Shown here one piece after another: positions 46,393-63,770 of a DNA stretch of 64,000 bases. The notes beneath the pieces were generated by a model. It made no database searches. It was given only the letters and a program-made list of their open reading frames with translations, and was not told where the DNA came from. The number at the start of each line of letters is the position of its first letter. Position 1 is the first letter of the stretch. The DNA comes from Hesseltinella vesiculosa (Eukaryota; Mucoromycota; Mucoromycetes; Mucorales; Cunninghamellaceae). The stretch lies in NCBI GenBank assembly GCA_002104935.1, contig MCGT01000058.1, forward strand, positions 1 to 64,000, given 5' to 3'. A program made the position numbers and the translations under genes.

Positions 46393-48467
46393 ATGGTGGC
46401 TAAAAACAAGCTATCAGCAGCTGATACTTTCATCAAAAACGTGGTGGAGAAGCCTCAAGTGTTTTTCGATAATAATCCAAAACTCGTCGAGCAATCCATC
46501 GCCCTCACAAAACACTTTTACGACTCTGGTAAGGCAGCAAGGTTAATGTAGAAACCCAACGCTGATCCATTCTCTCCTAACTTCATTGCCCATGAACACA
46601 CCAGCCAAAGAGCATGAAACCGAATCATTCTCCCCATTTACAGAATTACTCACCGAAGGCTTTGATCATGACCAGATCTGGGAAGAGCTCTGCACACAGA
46701 ACGAACCCTTTATAACCTTTTGCGAATCGTCCTTGTCGCAATTTGCAAAACTTTCGCATTGGACGGATGACCAGCGGAGCGATTCACCAGCCTCTGACCA
46801 AAGTGAAGACGAAGCCATGTACGATGTGCCTGCAGACGATAGCGACATGCAAGCCAGCGAGGACGATGTCGCCATGGACGATCTGGACGAAGACCTGGAT
46901 GATTCTGACGAGCAAGACGATGAGGACGAACTGGAAATGGATGAAGAAGATGCCGACGAACAAGAAGAAGATCAAGACGAAAGGTAAACTGTCCATCAAC
47001 AGCTTGGAGTGCTACGGAAGTCTTATTTTTTTTTGTTTGTTCCTGCAATGTAGTGACGCCCCCAACAAAGCGTCTGAAGTCGATGACGAGTTCTTCAACC
47101 TAGAATCATTCAACAAATGGACCGAAGAACAGGAAGAGCTGGACATGATGTCAGATCATGAAGACGACGATGATGAAATCGATTACGATAACGACTTGGA
47201 CGGCATGGACGACGACGACGACGAACTGTTACAAGCAGCAGGTATGATTTTAAGAGTTGCCCAAAAGTACCTTTTGCCTCATATGCTTTCTCTTTGGCAG
47301 ACCTCACCTACAAAGACTTCTTTGTTGCCCCTAAAAAGCGGAAAAACGCCGGTCCCAGGAAGCAAGTGTCATTCAAACCCGACGACAATGAAGACGACAT
47401 GGAGGATGCCGGTCTGGAAGACGACGAAGCCAGTGGCGACGAAGACGACTTGCCTACCAAGACCCGCAATCTCTTTGACGACGAGGAGGAACTTGACCAA
47501 GTCGGCCAGGAAAAATCAAAATTCCAGCGCCAACAAGACAGGATACAAGAACAAATTGATCAGTTTGAACAAGAAAACATCGAAGGTCGTCACTGGACCC
47601 TGAAGGGCGAAGCTTCAGCCAAAGCCCGTCCTATCAACAGTCTCTTGGAAGAAGATCTGGAATTCGACCACTCTGCCAAACCTGTGCCTGTCATCACCCA
47701 AGATGTCACCAACGCTCTGGAAGACCTGATCAAACTGCGCATCAAAGAAGTAACCCATCCAAAAAAAAACAGCAAAGGAAAGGAACACATCGCTCATTTT
47801 TTCTTTCTATCGGTTTTAGAACAACTTTGACGATGTCGAACGCAAGCAAGATCCTACACTACGACCCTTCTTACCTTCAAAGCGAGTAGAATTGCAGGAC
47901 ACCGCCTCGAAGAAATCACTCGCCGAACTGTATGAAGACGAATACGTCAAGACCACCACGAGCAATGCCTCGAACGAGAAGGACGAAGCCTTGGCCAAGG
48001 AACACGAAGAAATCAAGTCCATGTTCCAGACTCTCTGCTACAAGCTGGACGCCCTCTCCAACTTCCATTTTACCCCCAAGCAAGCCCAACCCGAGTTGAC
48101 AGTGGTCAGCAACGCAGCCTCCATCAGCATGGAAGAAGTGATTCCTGTCAACGTGTCGGATGCCACGCTCTTGGCCCCCGAGGAAGTCTACGACAAGCCC
48201 GCAGTCGATGTCAAGGACCGTTCAGAAATGGACCAAGCCGAACGCAAGCGGGCCCGCAAGGTCAAGAAGGTCCAGAAACGCAAGGACCGGGCCCTCAAGG
48301 AGAAGGAGCGCCAACTTTTGCACCCCAACGCCAAGGTCAACGACCGCCAAGCAAAGACCAATGCTGTCAAGGAACTCATGGGCCAAAAGAACGTCACCAT
48401 GATTGGCAAGGACGGCAAGCAAATGAAAAAGGACAAGAAAATCGCCTCTGCCTCCCTGTTTTCATAG
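46393..48467 (+). CDS. MPP10: U3 snoRNP protein Mpp10
   Basis: Mpp10 works with Imp3 and Imp4 in the small-subunit processome, at early 18S rRNA cleavage in the nucleolus. ATG at 46393 (MVAKNKLSAADTFIKNVV). Introns near 46529-46604, 46984-47053, 47241-47301 and 47747-47820 join in frame. A very acidic middle (runs of Asp/Glu, about residues 110-260) is family-typical. Signatures: DLTYKDFFVAPKKRK, NLFDDEEE, EGRHWTLKGEASAKARP, NSLLEEDLEFDH, DLIKLRIKENNFDDVERKQD, LPSKRVELQDTASKKSLAEL and, at the end, RKRARKVKKVQKRKDRA. About 600 residues, as expected. Confidence 0.93.
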
Positions 48468-49006
48468 TCCTCCCTCCCATCTCCACCTTGTTATTGTTCT
48501 CAACAAATATTCCATTTTCTCATTTGTTTGCATACAGCATTATTTTTTCTCCCTTTGTCGTGAAAATAAATTTAGACATTTTCGACAAAATTGGCAACAA
48601 AAAAAAAAAAAATAAGAACCTTGATTTTATTAGCGAAATTTTGGCTGGTACAACAATGGTGCATAAGTGACATATGAAAATAAGCTGGTGGAATGGAGAG
48701 CAGAAAAAAAAGGGGGAGATCAAGTTAGAAAAAAAGTAAGGGGTTGGGGGACGTGAGCCATTTTTTTTTTTTTTTTTTTTTGCTTTTTCCTTTTAGGACA
48801 TGAAGCATCATATGGCATGTCCTGCCAAAAAAATAAAAATAAAAAAGACGGTGGATTGCGATGACCAACCATAGAAGATGTTTGCCGGGTAACATAGAAA
48901 ATTATACATAAAGAAAAGGGACAGACAGGGGTATCATTCATAACTAAAGAAAAAGACGTTGCTGCCATTGGCGTTGGCTGGTGATGGGTGGGTAGGGCAT
49001 TTTTTC
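48468..49006. other. Intergenic stretch between convergent genes
   Basis: 539 bases between two 3' ends. It contains a 21-T run at 48761-48781 and other homopolymers; AATAAA-like signals occur on the plus strand near 48565. No gene seen. Confidence 0.4.
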
Positions 49007-49924
49007 TTAATGAACTTGACGGCGGTGCCACTCTAGCACATGACATGTGGCTGAGGCATCATGAAGAGGAGAACTTGGTTCATCACCCAAAGTAATTTTG
49101 AATCGACCTCGTTGGATCACACGCACCGAGCCGAGTGAATGCCAAGTCTCCGAGGCATCGACCAAGGAAAAATGTGACACGTGATCGTACAGAGAAGGCG
49201 ACTTCTTGGCTGGGTCCAGCGACTGAGGTTTCCAAAAGCGATCATCAAGAATAGAAAAGGGACGTGCAGGCATTGCCAAAGGCCTTGGACAGTCATGACG
49301 TGTGGTTGGAGGTGAAGGAGATGTGGACCCAGAGGAGGACGAAGCTGTCGTCAACATGGAAGACCGGAGTGCAGAGGAAGTGGCAACAAGTGGCGGAGGT
49401 GCCAAACCGTCTACCAGCGAGTCAACCGGCTCATCCATGTCTTCTTGGTCGCTGTCGGACAGGTCATCCTCATCACTGGACAGATGGTCAAAATCATGCC
49501 GACCATACGGCATCATGCTCCTGGACCGCCGAGGCGGAGTCAGGCCCGTTGCGCTTTTCTCTGCAAAGACATCGTCATTGTCATCATCGGTGTCCTGATC
49601 GCTGTGGTATCGGCTGCGTTTCACACTGATGCCGGCCATAAAAGCAAATTGGCTGGCCGTCAGGTCTTGCGTTTCAATCAACGTCGAAGTGCGCCGAATA
49701 CATTTTTCAGTGGCAGCAGCAGCGACGGTGTTTGAAGAGCCCCTGGGTGGATCTTGAGCGGCATGAATTTGCGATGGCCACTGTTTTATCTTGGCAAGAC
49801 CACGTCGCCATTTACTTTTACCAGACCCCATCGGCTCTGGTTCATCATACTTGGAAGGAAGCGTCACGCAGCTAAAGGGACATGACATTGGCCGGCTGTT
49901 TTTCTCCATTGGCCGCATGAACAT
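49007..49924 (-). CDS. Uncharacterised single-exon protein, 305 aa
   Basis: An uninterrupted frame from ATG 49924 (MFMRPMEKNSRPM). It is mostly low-complexity and hydrophilic: an Arg-rich centre (TPPRRSRSMMPYGRHDF), an acidic stretch (SSDEDDLSDSDQEDMDE) and a Ser/Pro-rich region. The C-terminal 70 residues look folded (PFSILDDRFWKPQSLDPAKK, GSVRVIQRGRFKITLGDE). I recognise no family. The charged, phospho-rich composition suggests a regulatory protein, no more. Confidence 0.6.
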   Translation of the reverse strand: MFMRPMEKNSRPMSCPFSCVTLPSKYDEPEPMGSGKSKWRRGLAKIKQWPSQIHAAQDPPRGSSNTVAAAATEKCIRRTSTLIETQDLTASQFAFMAGISVKRSRYHSDQDTDDDNDDVFAEKSATGLTPPRRSRSMMPYGRHDFDHLSSDEDDLSDSDQEDMDEPVDSLVDGLAPPPLVATSSALRSSMLTTASSSSGSTSPSPPTTRHDCPRPLAMPARPFSILDDRFWKPQSLDPAKKSPSLYDHVSHFSLVDASETWHSLGSVRVIQRGRFKITLGDEPSSPLHDASATCHVLEWHRRQVH

Positions 49925-51018
49925 TTGCCAGAGTCAATGATAAAAAGTAAGAATTTACAAAAAATAAAAGTACAAGAGAAAAAAAAAATGTTGAAAGATG
50001 AAAAAAGAAGAACTTTTTTTGACGACGTGAATTATATCATAAACAGGCTGCGGGTTTAATAAAATAAGGGGGTAGATTGGGAAAATATGGACGATGATCA
50101 GTGCAAAGAAACGACATTTTTTTTTGAGGCTTTTTTTTTTTTTGGACGTGTAATTTGGCTGGAGGGTTGGAAGGAAAGTCAAGAAAAATGCGAGTGAGCG
50201 AATTGTCCTCCAATCTCCCGAGCGCAAAATCACCTCAAGTTCTGGTAATCTTTAAAAAACTCCTGAAAATTTATTTGAAAAAGATTGGCCAAGGCGGTTG
50301 GAACGGGAGAGAGGGGGAGATGCTCGTTTTCTCCTATTTTGGTGACCTTGCTCTTTTCCTAATCATGCAAAATCCTCTTTGGGATCTCCCCATTTTAATG
50401 GATTATGTCATGCATTTTTTTTTTATTTTTAAACATAGGTACTGTTTCATGCAAGCCATTCCCTTTGACATCACCAAGTAGAAATCCAAGAAAATCTGCC
50501 CATGCGGTGGCCCTTTTTTTTTTTTTTTCTCTCTCTCTCTCTCTCTGTTTTTCATGCCGTCATGTCTACCATCTTTGGGAAATTCTTACTTTTATGTCCA
50601 AGAGTCTCAGTCTATTGTTGGAGCCATTGAAGATTGAAATGGTCTTGACGTTGTCATGGTAACCAACCACTGACCCTGGGACTGTCCAGCCCTTATTCGT
50701 TCACGGACCAATCACTTTGTGACCTTGTATTTTTTGCTCTGGTAAGCATTTTCTGCTCACCAGAGCTATTTTTGCATTGAAGCCAATCGATCGTTACGAT
50801 ACAAAAAAGGTGAAGGTTGGCGATCGCCCTTTTTTTTTTTTTTCTCTTCCCGTGAGGCACGGAAAAAGCGTAGGAGACTGGTGGAGTTTCAAAACAAGGC
50901 TGTGAAAAAAGCAGCTGTTGGTCTGCTGTGGGTCTCCCTTTTTCTTTGTTGCACACTTCTCTCACACTCCAAACTTTTTCTTTTTTTTTTTTTTTATTCA
51001 TTCTCATCACGCTTTTAC
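49925..51018. other. Intergenic stretch before USP7
   Basis: About 1.1 kb. A T run followed by a CT microsatellite lies at 50514-50546, with another long T run at 50830-50843 and at 50981-50995 just before the start of the USP7 gene. No credible gene. Confidence 0.4.
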
Positions 51019-55828
<4,810 letters not shown>

Positions 55829-57376
55829 TTTTTCTTCCCTTCTTGTTGCGTTTTTTTTATTGTATTGCTTAGCGGGGCATCATTCAATATATTGCCATTT
55901 CTCTGCGCTGTCCTTTTATTGAAAAAAACAAATGACGTAGGTCATACGTTACAGCTGCATGGAACAGACCGTCGCCTATTTCAGAGGCATTGCAAGGGTG
56001 GAGATTTCGTGCAGAAAAAAAAAAGATTTTGGTCGGCTCTTGCCCAACGAGGATGGGAAAGCCATACGCAAGCACTGGCCAGCCTTTGCCTTCACTATCA
56101 CATCCAAGCCCAGCATGGCAGTCAGTAAATCAACGGGAGGTGGATGCCTGTCGGCGTTTTCGGTGGACGATGGGCAATCGGAGATGACAAGATGAAAGGC
56201 ATGCCTTCGCTGGTCGACCTGGTTTTTTCAGCATCCTCATCATTCATGGTTCGTTGCCCCCATGCAAAAGCTCGGCGTCATCCGTTAAGGTGCTGTGCTG
56301 TGGATAGATTTTTTTTTCAGGACGGCCATTTTCATCCAAGGGAGCCTCAGGCGACCTGACAAAAACTAGCGCTCGGCGAAAGACCAACGTACTCGTTCTC
56401 AGGGGCGGTTGTATGAATGAGAGTGGCAGTGAAATGCACAGGTAAATATGTATCGATTTTGGGCGCACAGCTAAATTTATGAGCGAAATGCTCACGCAAA
56501 GAGCAGATCTTTTGCATTGTGGGGTTTTTTCTCCAACCTCTTGTTGACTGTTTGGAAATGAACGCCGGCTCAACTTTCCATTTGTGGGGGGAGCAGGGTG
56601 GGGCAAAGATTGCTCATTCTTTTTTTCTTTCCTTTGGAGGGATGGTTTCACGACAAAGTACACTTTGAACAAGTGATCTCATTGGATACCAGGCTTTTAT
56701 TTTTGACAGCCTCCAAATTAGGAAATGCTGTCGATTGACTCATCCACAGTAGGTTTCCAAATCGACGCACGCCCCCTCTCTCAGTATCATATGAATACAG
56801 AGGACGCCTCGTGTATATATCATTCGTGCACGATACCCATGGCACAAGTAACTTACAAAGAGCAATCCTCGTGCACACATAGATCAAAAATCGGCCTTTC
56901 TCCCCATACACCCATTGGGCGTCAAGGCAAGAAGGGACGAGAGGCAGCCAGGTGCGCCTTTTGCCTAGAAAAAGCAAGATTTTTTTTTTTCATTATCACC
57001 CTATCAGTTTTCCTTTCTAGGTTCGGGTGCTGAATTCCAGGTGACTCATTGATTCATATTGCCATATCGGTAAACACTGGATAATGCTAGTTCCGTAGGG
57101 CCATTTCTGCCTTGTGATCGAAAAATGGCTGTGAGGCGTGGGTTCTGAGCGTTTTTAAATAACAGGCAGCAAAAGCAAAGAACAGATACGAAATACACAA
57201 GGTGAGATATAACAAAGAAGAGTTCGGTTCAGTGAAAATAAAATAAAAAAAGAAGGATGGTTCCATGGGGGGTGTCACTTTTCAACTCCGTTGTCAAGTC
57301 GAATAAAAAGAACACTTTTTTCTTCAGCAACACTGTTTTTTTTTCTTTACTTTTTTTATCGTTTCTATATAAAACA
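55829..57376. other. Long gene-poor gap before asparagine synthetase
   Basis: About 1.5 kb with no recognisable gene. It contains a loose copy (56209-56255) of the motif shared with 15.6 and 45.75 kb. T-rich runs and the text TATATAAAAC lie just before the asparagine synthetase start; the latter is too near the ATG to act as an ordinary TATA box. Confidence 0.45.
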
Positions 57377-59266
57377 ATGTGTGGTATTTTTGCTTGTTAC
57401 AACTACCAAGGTGATGTCGACACCTTCCGCCAACGTGCCTTGTATCTGTCCAAGAAGTAAGTGATGCTACCATTCGCGTCTGCCCACCACATTGTATTCA
57501 TTGTCTCGTTTGTAACCTAGGATCCGTCACCGTGGTCCTGATTGGTCTGGCTGTGTGATTGCTAACAAGACTATTCTCTGCCACGAACGTTTGGCCATTG
57601 TTGGCATTGGTAAGTGGTAGTCATGTAGCCCTAGGATGTTCAACCAGCTCACCTCTATTTTTTTTTTGATAGACACTGGTGCCCAGCCTTTGGTCAGCGA
57701 CGATGAAAACCTTGTTCTGTGTGTCAACGGTGAAATTTACAACCACAAGGCTCTCCGTGCCAACTTGAAGGAAAAGTATGAATTCAAGACGCACTCTGAC
57801 TGTGAAGTGATCATCCCCATGGTAAAACCGGCTTGGCCAGTTCAGAAAAAAAAAAAAACGGGGCGCTGACGATCCTGTCTCCAACTTTGTAGTACTCGGA
57901 ATTGGACACTGGCTTGGCGAACAAATTGGACGGTATGTTCTCATTTGTGCTGTATGATAAAAAGCGCAACCGTGTCATTGCTGCCCGCGACCCCATTGGT
58001 ATCACCACCTTGTACTACGGCTGGGACTCCAAGATGCCTGGTACTGTCTACTTCTCGTCTGAATTGAAGTCCTTGAACGAAGAATGCGACAAGATCTTGG
58101 CTTTCCCTCCTGGCCATGTCTACGATTCCGAAACAGGCGAAACCGTCCGCTACTTCAACCCCTCCTGGTGGGATGAAGAACGTGTGCCCACCAACCCTGC
58201 CGACCTCAAGCTGTTGCGTGAGAGCTTGGAAACCGCTGTGCGCAAGCGTCTCATGGCCGAGGTGCCCTATGGTGTGCTCTTGTCCGGCGGCCTGGACTCT
58301 TCGTTGATTGCTGCCATTGCAGCTCGCGAAACTGAAAAGATTGCCCAAACCGGTGTGCCTGAAGATGGTTTTGATGAACGTGGCCCTACTTTGTGGCCTC
58401 GTCTCCACTCCTTCTCCATTGGCTTGCCTGGCGCTCCTGATTTGATCGCCGCCCGTGAAGTTGCCAAGCACTTGAAAACCATCCACCACGAATACACCTT
58501 TACGGTCCAAGAAGCTTTGGATGCCGTGAGCGATGTGATCTACCACTTGGAAACCTACGATGTCACCACCATCCGTGCTTCCACGCCCATGTACCTGTTG
58601 TCTCGCAAGATCAAGGCCACCGGGGTCAAGATGGTTTTGTCTGGCGAAGGTGCCGACGAAGTCTTTGGCGGCTACCTGTACTTCCACTATGCCCCCGACA
58701 ACACCAGCTTCCATCACGAAACCGTCACCCGTGTCAAGAACCTGCATACCTCGGATTGTCTCCGTGCCAACAAATCCACCATGGCCTGGGGCTTGGAAGC
58801 CCGTGTGCCCTTCTTGGACAAGCAGTTCTTGGAGGTGGCCATGAACATCGACCCTCAGTTCAAGCGCCCCAACAAGAAGGAAGGCCGCATGGAAAAGTAC
58901 ATTGTACGCAAGGCTTTTGACACCTCTGACGACCCCAGTGCCAAGCCTTACCTGCCCGACAGCGTGCTCTGGCGCCAAAAGGAACAATTCTCCGATGGTG
59001 TGGGCTACAACTGGATTGATAGCCTGAAGCAAGTTGCTGAAACCAAGGTGACTGACGAAGAATTCGCCACTGCTGCCTCCCGATGGACCAAGGATGTGCC
59101 CACCACAAAGGAAGCCTTTATGTACCGTGTCATGTTTGAAGACTGGTATCCTCAAGAAGCCTGCACTGCCAGTGTTGTGCGATGGATCCCCAAGGCCGAA
59201 TGGGGTTGTCCTGAAGACCCCTCTGGTCGTGCCCAAGGTGTGCATGAAGCTGCCTTGAGCGATTAG
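57377..59266 (+). CDS. ASN1: Asparagine synthetase (glutamine-hydrolysing)
   Basis: Makes asparagine from aspartate, ATP and glutamine. ATG at 57377; [17 protein letters not shown] puts the catalytic Cys2 of the glutaminase domain at the N-terminus. Four exons; the first three introns lie near 57456, 57611 and 57822. Glutaminase text: [29 protein letters not shown]. The synthetase domain has the PP-loop [46 protein letters not shown] and [18 protein letters not shown]. About 560 residues, as in other fungi. Codon use is strongly biased to C-ending codons, consistent with high expression. Stop at 59264-59266. Confidence 0.96.
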
Positions 59267-59844
59267 GCTGTTTTTTATTTTTTTTTTTGTATCACCACCC
59301 CTATACATATTTCCCTCCCCTCTTGCATGTACATGATTTCTCTCCATCCCCACCAAAGCACTTTATATAAAGACTATTTTTGACATTCACCGACGCAACC
59401 TCCTTCCATCTGAAGGGACGGACAGACTTTTTGCCGAGCAAGCGACGCTCCATTTTTTTTCGTAGACCGAAGCCAATGACAAGAGACCGAGTCACCCGCG
59501 GTTGATATTATTTTTTTTTTGTTTTTCTTCTTCAAATGTGGAGGATGACGAAAACTTAGCCAAATCTGATCAGTGGCATTAGTGCATGACTCACCGATAG
59601 GCCAGAAAATTAGGATGGAGACATGGCTGGCATTAACCCTGTGTAGAACAGAGCGTTGATACCCATCTCTCTCTTTTTTTTTTTTTCAACGAGCCGAACG
59701 TGTATTTGCTTTTTTTGCAGCTGTTGACGACAATGATTTGTTTACTGAGGGAAAATTAGAAACTGTCTGACACATTTTGGAAAGCGATGGAGATGTGAGC
59801 GAGTGATGTGTTTTTTATTATTTTTTTTTTTTCTTTGTGGTGCT
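59267..59844. other. Intergenic stretch between convergent genes
   Basis: 578 bases between two 3' ends, with several T runs. No gene, repeat or structured element seen. Confidence 0.4.
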
Positions 59845-61233
59845 TTAGCATTCAGGAGAGGGTTTTGACCAGTTGAGCATGGACATGCGTTTGAATGCTT
59901 TGGACCAAGACTTGGTATCTTGCGGGGAATGCGATATGGTGCTGCGTCTTGGCCGTTCCTTAGGTATTGGCAAATCGTCGACATTCAAAATATCGACCAA
60001 GGTGTGGTCGCCCACAATCTTGGACAAGATTTTATCCATGTAGGTGGCCAAGGCATCGTTGGCTTCTTTGAGGCATCGATTTTCGGCGTAGAGTTCTACA
60101 CAGGGTTTGGTGAGACTTTGAAACGGAAATAAAGCAATGGTTACCTTGCAAGGTGGTATCATCTGTCGTTTGACTGATTTCCGAGGCAAGGCTGCCGATG
60201 GCTGGCACCTAAAAAAGAAAGACGTGTGAAAGGGAGGCACAGGGTCTCCTTTTTTTTTTTTGCGTCAAAGAGGTGGTTGTACCTCAGTGTCATGATCGTC
60301 CAATTGATTGGCCCAACGAAAGCCTTCGTTTTCTTCCATGAGCGATGTGTGGAGCTTCCGGAGCTCATTGAGTTCAGCCTCGACACCTGTCAAATATCGC
60401 TGCTGACGTTGCATGGCCTGGTGATGATCTTGATCTTGCTTGTTTAGCTCGGCCTCTAAATAAGCGATCTTGCGTTCATTCTGGCCTTGGCGTTTGGTTA
60501 TTTCCATGTCCAGCTTGATTTTCTCACCTGCAAGGAAAATGAAGTCGAACGCTGGTTTGGCTTCAAGGCTTTTTTTTACCTTCGCAGCGGGTGCAAAATG
60601 TTGGCATGGAGCCGCCGGTGATTTGATGCGACACGGTGGCTCGGCGTGCTCGTTTGGCTGTCATACGTCGAGCTATTTGAGATTCTGTTTCCAGCCAGAG
60701 TGTTCGATCCAAATCGTAGCGGTGGCTCTGGGAAAAAAAAAAAAAAAAAGTGGGTTACACGACAAGCAGCCCATCTTGCATAATCTCTGGTGTATTATTT
60801 TCTCGGCGAACCTCTTCATCCAACCGACTTTGTAGATCTTGATTTTTTCGTATCAACAAGGTTACTTCTTTTTGACTGGAAGCCAAGGTTTCTTCTCGTC
60901 CTTCGAGCTGTGTTTCTAGTTGCTGCTGAGTATGCTGTAGCTGTTTGTTTTCTCGCTGCAAGATCGCGACTTGCTACGCACGTAGCAAAGGAAAAGAAAG
61001 TAAACTGCATAAATGCCAAGTTTGGCAATGATTGCTTTGGTCTCCTTTTAAGTTTGTACCTTTTGCAAGTATTCAGCATGAAGCGATAGTTCGCCGTAGG
61101 CGTCCGAATCCTTAGGATCCTAAATGGGCAAGCGAAAAAAAAAAAAAAAAAAAACTGTGAATTCTGTTTCTTCTGGGGATCTTGAAACTGGGGTGATTAC
61201 CATGACCTCCGTCACACAATGGGATGGCACCAT
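59845..61233 (-). CDS. Coiled-coil protein with Rab11-FIP-like C-terminal helix
   Basis: Six or seven exons. Start at ATG 61233 (MVPSHCVTEVM), then DPKDSDAYGELSLHAEYLQK and a long coiled coil (QVAILQRENKQLQHTQQQLE, then EKIKLDMEITKRQGQNERK). A short CTRC motif sits in the middle (SMPTFCTRCEG). The last exon is best entered at TGTGTAG, giving LQELYAENRCLKEANDALAT followed by YMDKILSKIVGD. This Y-x-D-x-I/L pattern within a helix resembles the Rab-binding domain of Rab11-FIP proteins. The tail is basic (KSWSKAFKRMSML). A link to Rab-dependent vesicle traffic is inference; sequence comparison would be needed to name it. Confidence 0.65.
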
Positions 61234-61684
61234 GAGAAAAAAAAATCAAAAGAAATTAGCAAGAGAGAAAGAGGCTAAGAAGGTTGGAGACCCAGGATTT
61301 TTTAAATCCCCTAATGAGCGTCAAACGACGTAATTGTCGCCAACCTCCTTAGCCAACAAACATTGCAGGGTAGGGGAACAAAGAAAAAACAGGCACAAGG
61401 AGGTTTTTTTTTTTTTGGTGATCAAAAAAAGGGGACGAGGGGAAGTTGGGAAAACAAGTTGAAACGCTTAACCATGCCCAGCTATTCCTTTCTGAGAATG
61501 GGATCAGTTGTCCAATGACACCGGCAATGTCGTTTGAGCCAAGTGGCGTGGCACTTTTTTCATAGCAAGGGTTGTACAGCATGGGGCATTTTTTTTAAAA
61601 GTCTCTGTACAGCGATAGCATATGTTTATTGCTTGGGATTGGTTAAAAAAAAAGCATTCAAATTTGGCAAATGAGGAAATTGGC
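61234..61684. other. Intergenic stretch
   Basis: 451 bases between the coiled-coil gene head and the methyltransferase tail. A/T homopolymers only; no gene seen. Confidence 0.4.
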
Positions 61685-61895
61685 TCAGGCATGTTTTTTT
61701 GTGTAGAATTGATACAGATTCATAAAGCATTTTTCTGTGTCCAGGGTATCATCCAAGGTGCCAGTCATGTCTTCCCATTCTTGCTCGGACAACGGATCTT
61801 CTTCAGATTTGACGGGCAGCGTCGCCACTTTCAATGCATCCCACAAATCATGCAAATCATCCCGAAAAGTCACGCCTATTCGTCCACCCCACACC

Positions 61896-61927
<32 letters not shown>

Positions 61928-63770
61928 GTCAGGCGATAGTCCTCGGATTGGTGTTGGGTAGTTTTTTCTTTTACCCCCAGTGGCAAAGATGTGTAAGCGA
62001 CTTCGTAATGTTGCCGTTGGCGGGAGGGTTGGTCTTGAATAAGGAGTTCAAAAAATAAATCTTGCAGATGACGAGCCATGGTCGGGTCTAACCGTTGCTT
62101 CTTGGTCACACAGAGCACTGACCATCCAGATCACAACAAATAATGAGCAAAAAAAAAAAAAAAAAAAAAAGACAAGGAGCTTACTTCGTTGGTTGAGCCA
62201 GCGAGTTAATTTGCCCAAGGGAAACTGGGCATACAGGATGGGGTCCAGCTCAGTCAGCTCAACATAGCCACCAGGTTTGCATACGCGCCAAGCGTGCGAC
62301 ACCATGGCCTTGTAATCCTTTTTCGGCAATGTCAGTAGCAGGCACTGGCCATAGACCAGATCAAAGAAGCCGTCGGGCAGCCAAGCAAGGCCATCCAATA
62401 AGGTTGTAGGAGATCGAATGAACTGGTAATTCCCATGCGTGTTCCTTGGCAGACCATTCAAACGGTCTAAACCTCCGGAGGTGATGGCAGCGTTTCGATA
62501 ACGTAATGCTGACGGTGGGAATTGTCCGCCTGTGAGGTCTTCCATGCCATAAAAGTACCAATTTGGATACGCCTTGCTTGTGGACAAACACCACGAACCA
62601 TCCCCACATCTGCATTAAAAAAAATTACAGCGATCTTTCATCATTGTTTTTTTCTCATGGTCATCTGCTATTCCTATTTTCAGCCATCAACCTATTTTAG
62701 AAACAAAACTCACCCAATATGCAACACATTTCGTTCTTGATCTGAAGTGATAGGACTTTTGAAATAGCTAGGCACAGAAACAAGAATATCAGCAAGAGTA
62801 GCACGGGGGTCGTGTGAGTGAATTACCCATCCAGAGTAAGTCGCACAAGATCTTGTCGTAAGGAGAAACGTTTGGTATCGTCCAGCATGGGTGGGGTGAG
62901 TGGATCGGCAAACTCGTCAGCCGCGAGCATGGGTAAGGAATAGGTGGAGGGTTGAGGATGAGGAGGATATAATTCCGGGAAATGGTGGGTCAGAGGAGGA
63001 AGATGGGTAAAGGATGCTCGGTGAGAACCGATGGCAGGGTGGGATGGATTCGAGGTTAAGGCGGGCATGGTGGGAGAATGGTGCAACGAAAGCTGAGGCG
63101 GTGGTGAGGGGGCTCGGTTGGAAATGGAAGCAGACATGGGCAAGGTGGAGGATCTGGGCGGGATGGGTGGAGAGGAAATCAAACAAAGAGAAGGATGATG
63201 CTGTGGCAGAGAGAGAGGATCTGGCAGAGAGCTGGGGGGCCGTTCGGTGTGTTCGGACACTTCAATCGAGGGTGGCAAAGGGGTGGCGACGGGCGACGGC
63301 AGCCGTTGGCGGCCACTGTGGTTGGGTGGGGAGACGGGGGGCGTGGCGGTGGTGGGGAGAGGAAGGGTGGAAGGATGCGATTGGCTTTTGCGGGAAAAGA
63401 AGTCTCGCAGGGATGCTTTTGTGCTGCGTCGAGATCCACTGATGCTGGAGCTGGTGGACGAAGGATCATGAGGCGAGTTGGATTCGGAATGACGTCTGGG
63501 CGGGGTAATGATCATGCCGTCAAAGTCAAGGATGTCATGGTGAGCTGGTATGGATGTGCGATTCATAGAGCAGATGTCTTGTTCAGACAGCTGTCGTTGT
63601 CGCCGTCGCCCTCGAAAACCTTCATCGGCTGACCGGCGCCATGGCCTTGACGAGGGCTCAGCATCGCTGGTCAAGGGTAGATGGTCTTGTTGATCGCGCC
63701 ATTTCTTTGGCGGCCAAGCCCAGTTAAAAAGTCGGGTGGAGCTTTTGGACTTGTGTGCAGATTCCACCAT
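61685..63770 (-). CDS. SAM-dependent methyltransferase with long disordered head
   Basis: Class I methyltransferase of a type common in Mucoromycota. Start chosen at ATG 63770 (MVESAHKSKSSTRLFNWAW); an in-frame ATG at 63851 would add a Phe-rich head that I read as leader. The first 315 residues are Ser/Pro/His-rich. The domain is assembled over small exons: YFKSPITSDQERN, VLHIGCGDGSWCLSTSKAYP (SAM motif I), YPNWYFYGMEDLTGGQFPP, FFDLVYGQCLLLTLPKKDY and AWRVCKPGGYVELTELDP (motif after strand 5). Further exons give KKQRLDPTMARHLQDLFFEL and VWGGRIGVTFRDDLHDLW. Stop TGA at 61685-61687. About 600 residues. Substrate unknown. Confidence 0.85.

Noticed and set aside
57941..59356. 471-codon open frame antisense to asparagine synthetase
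   Set aside because: It is the mirror of a strongly codon-biased real gene; the sense frame has all catalytic motifs and the antisense product matches nothing.
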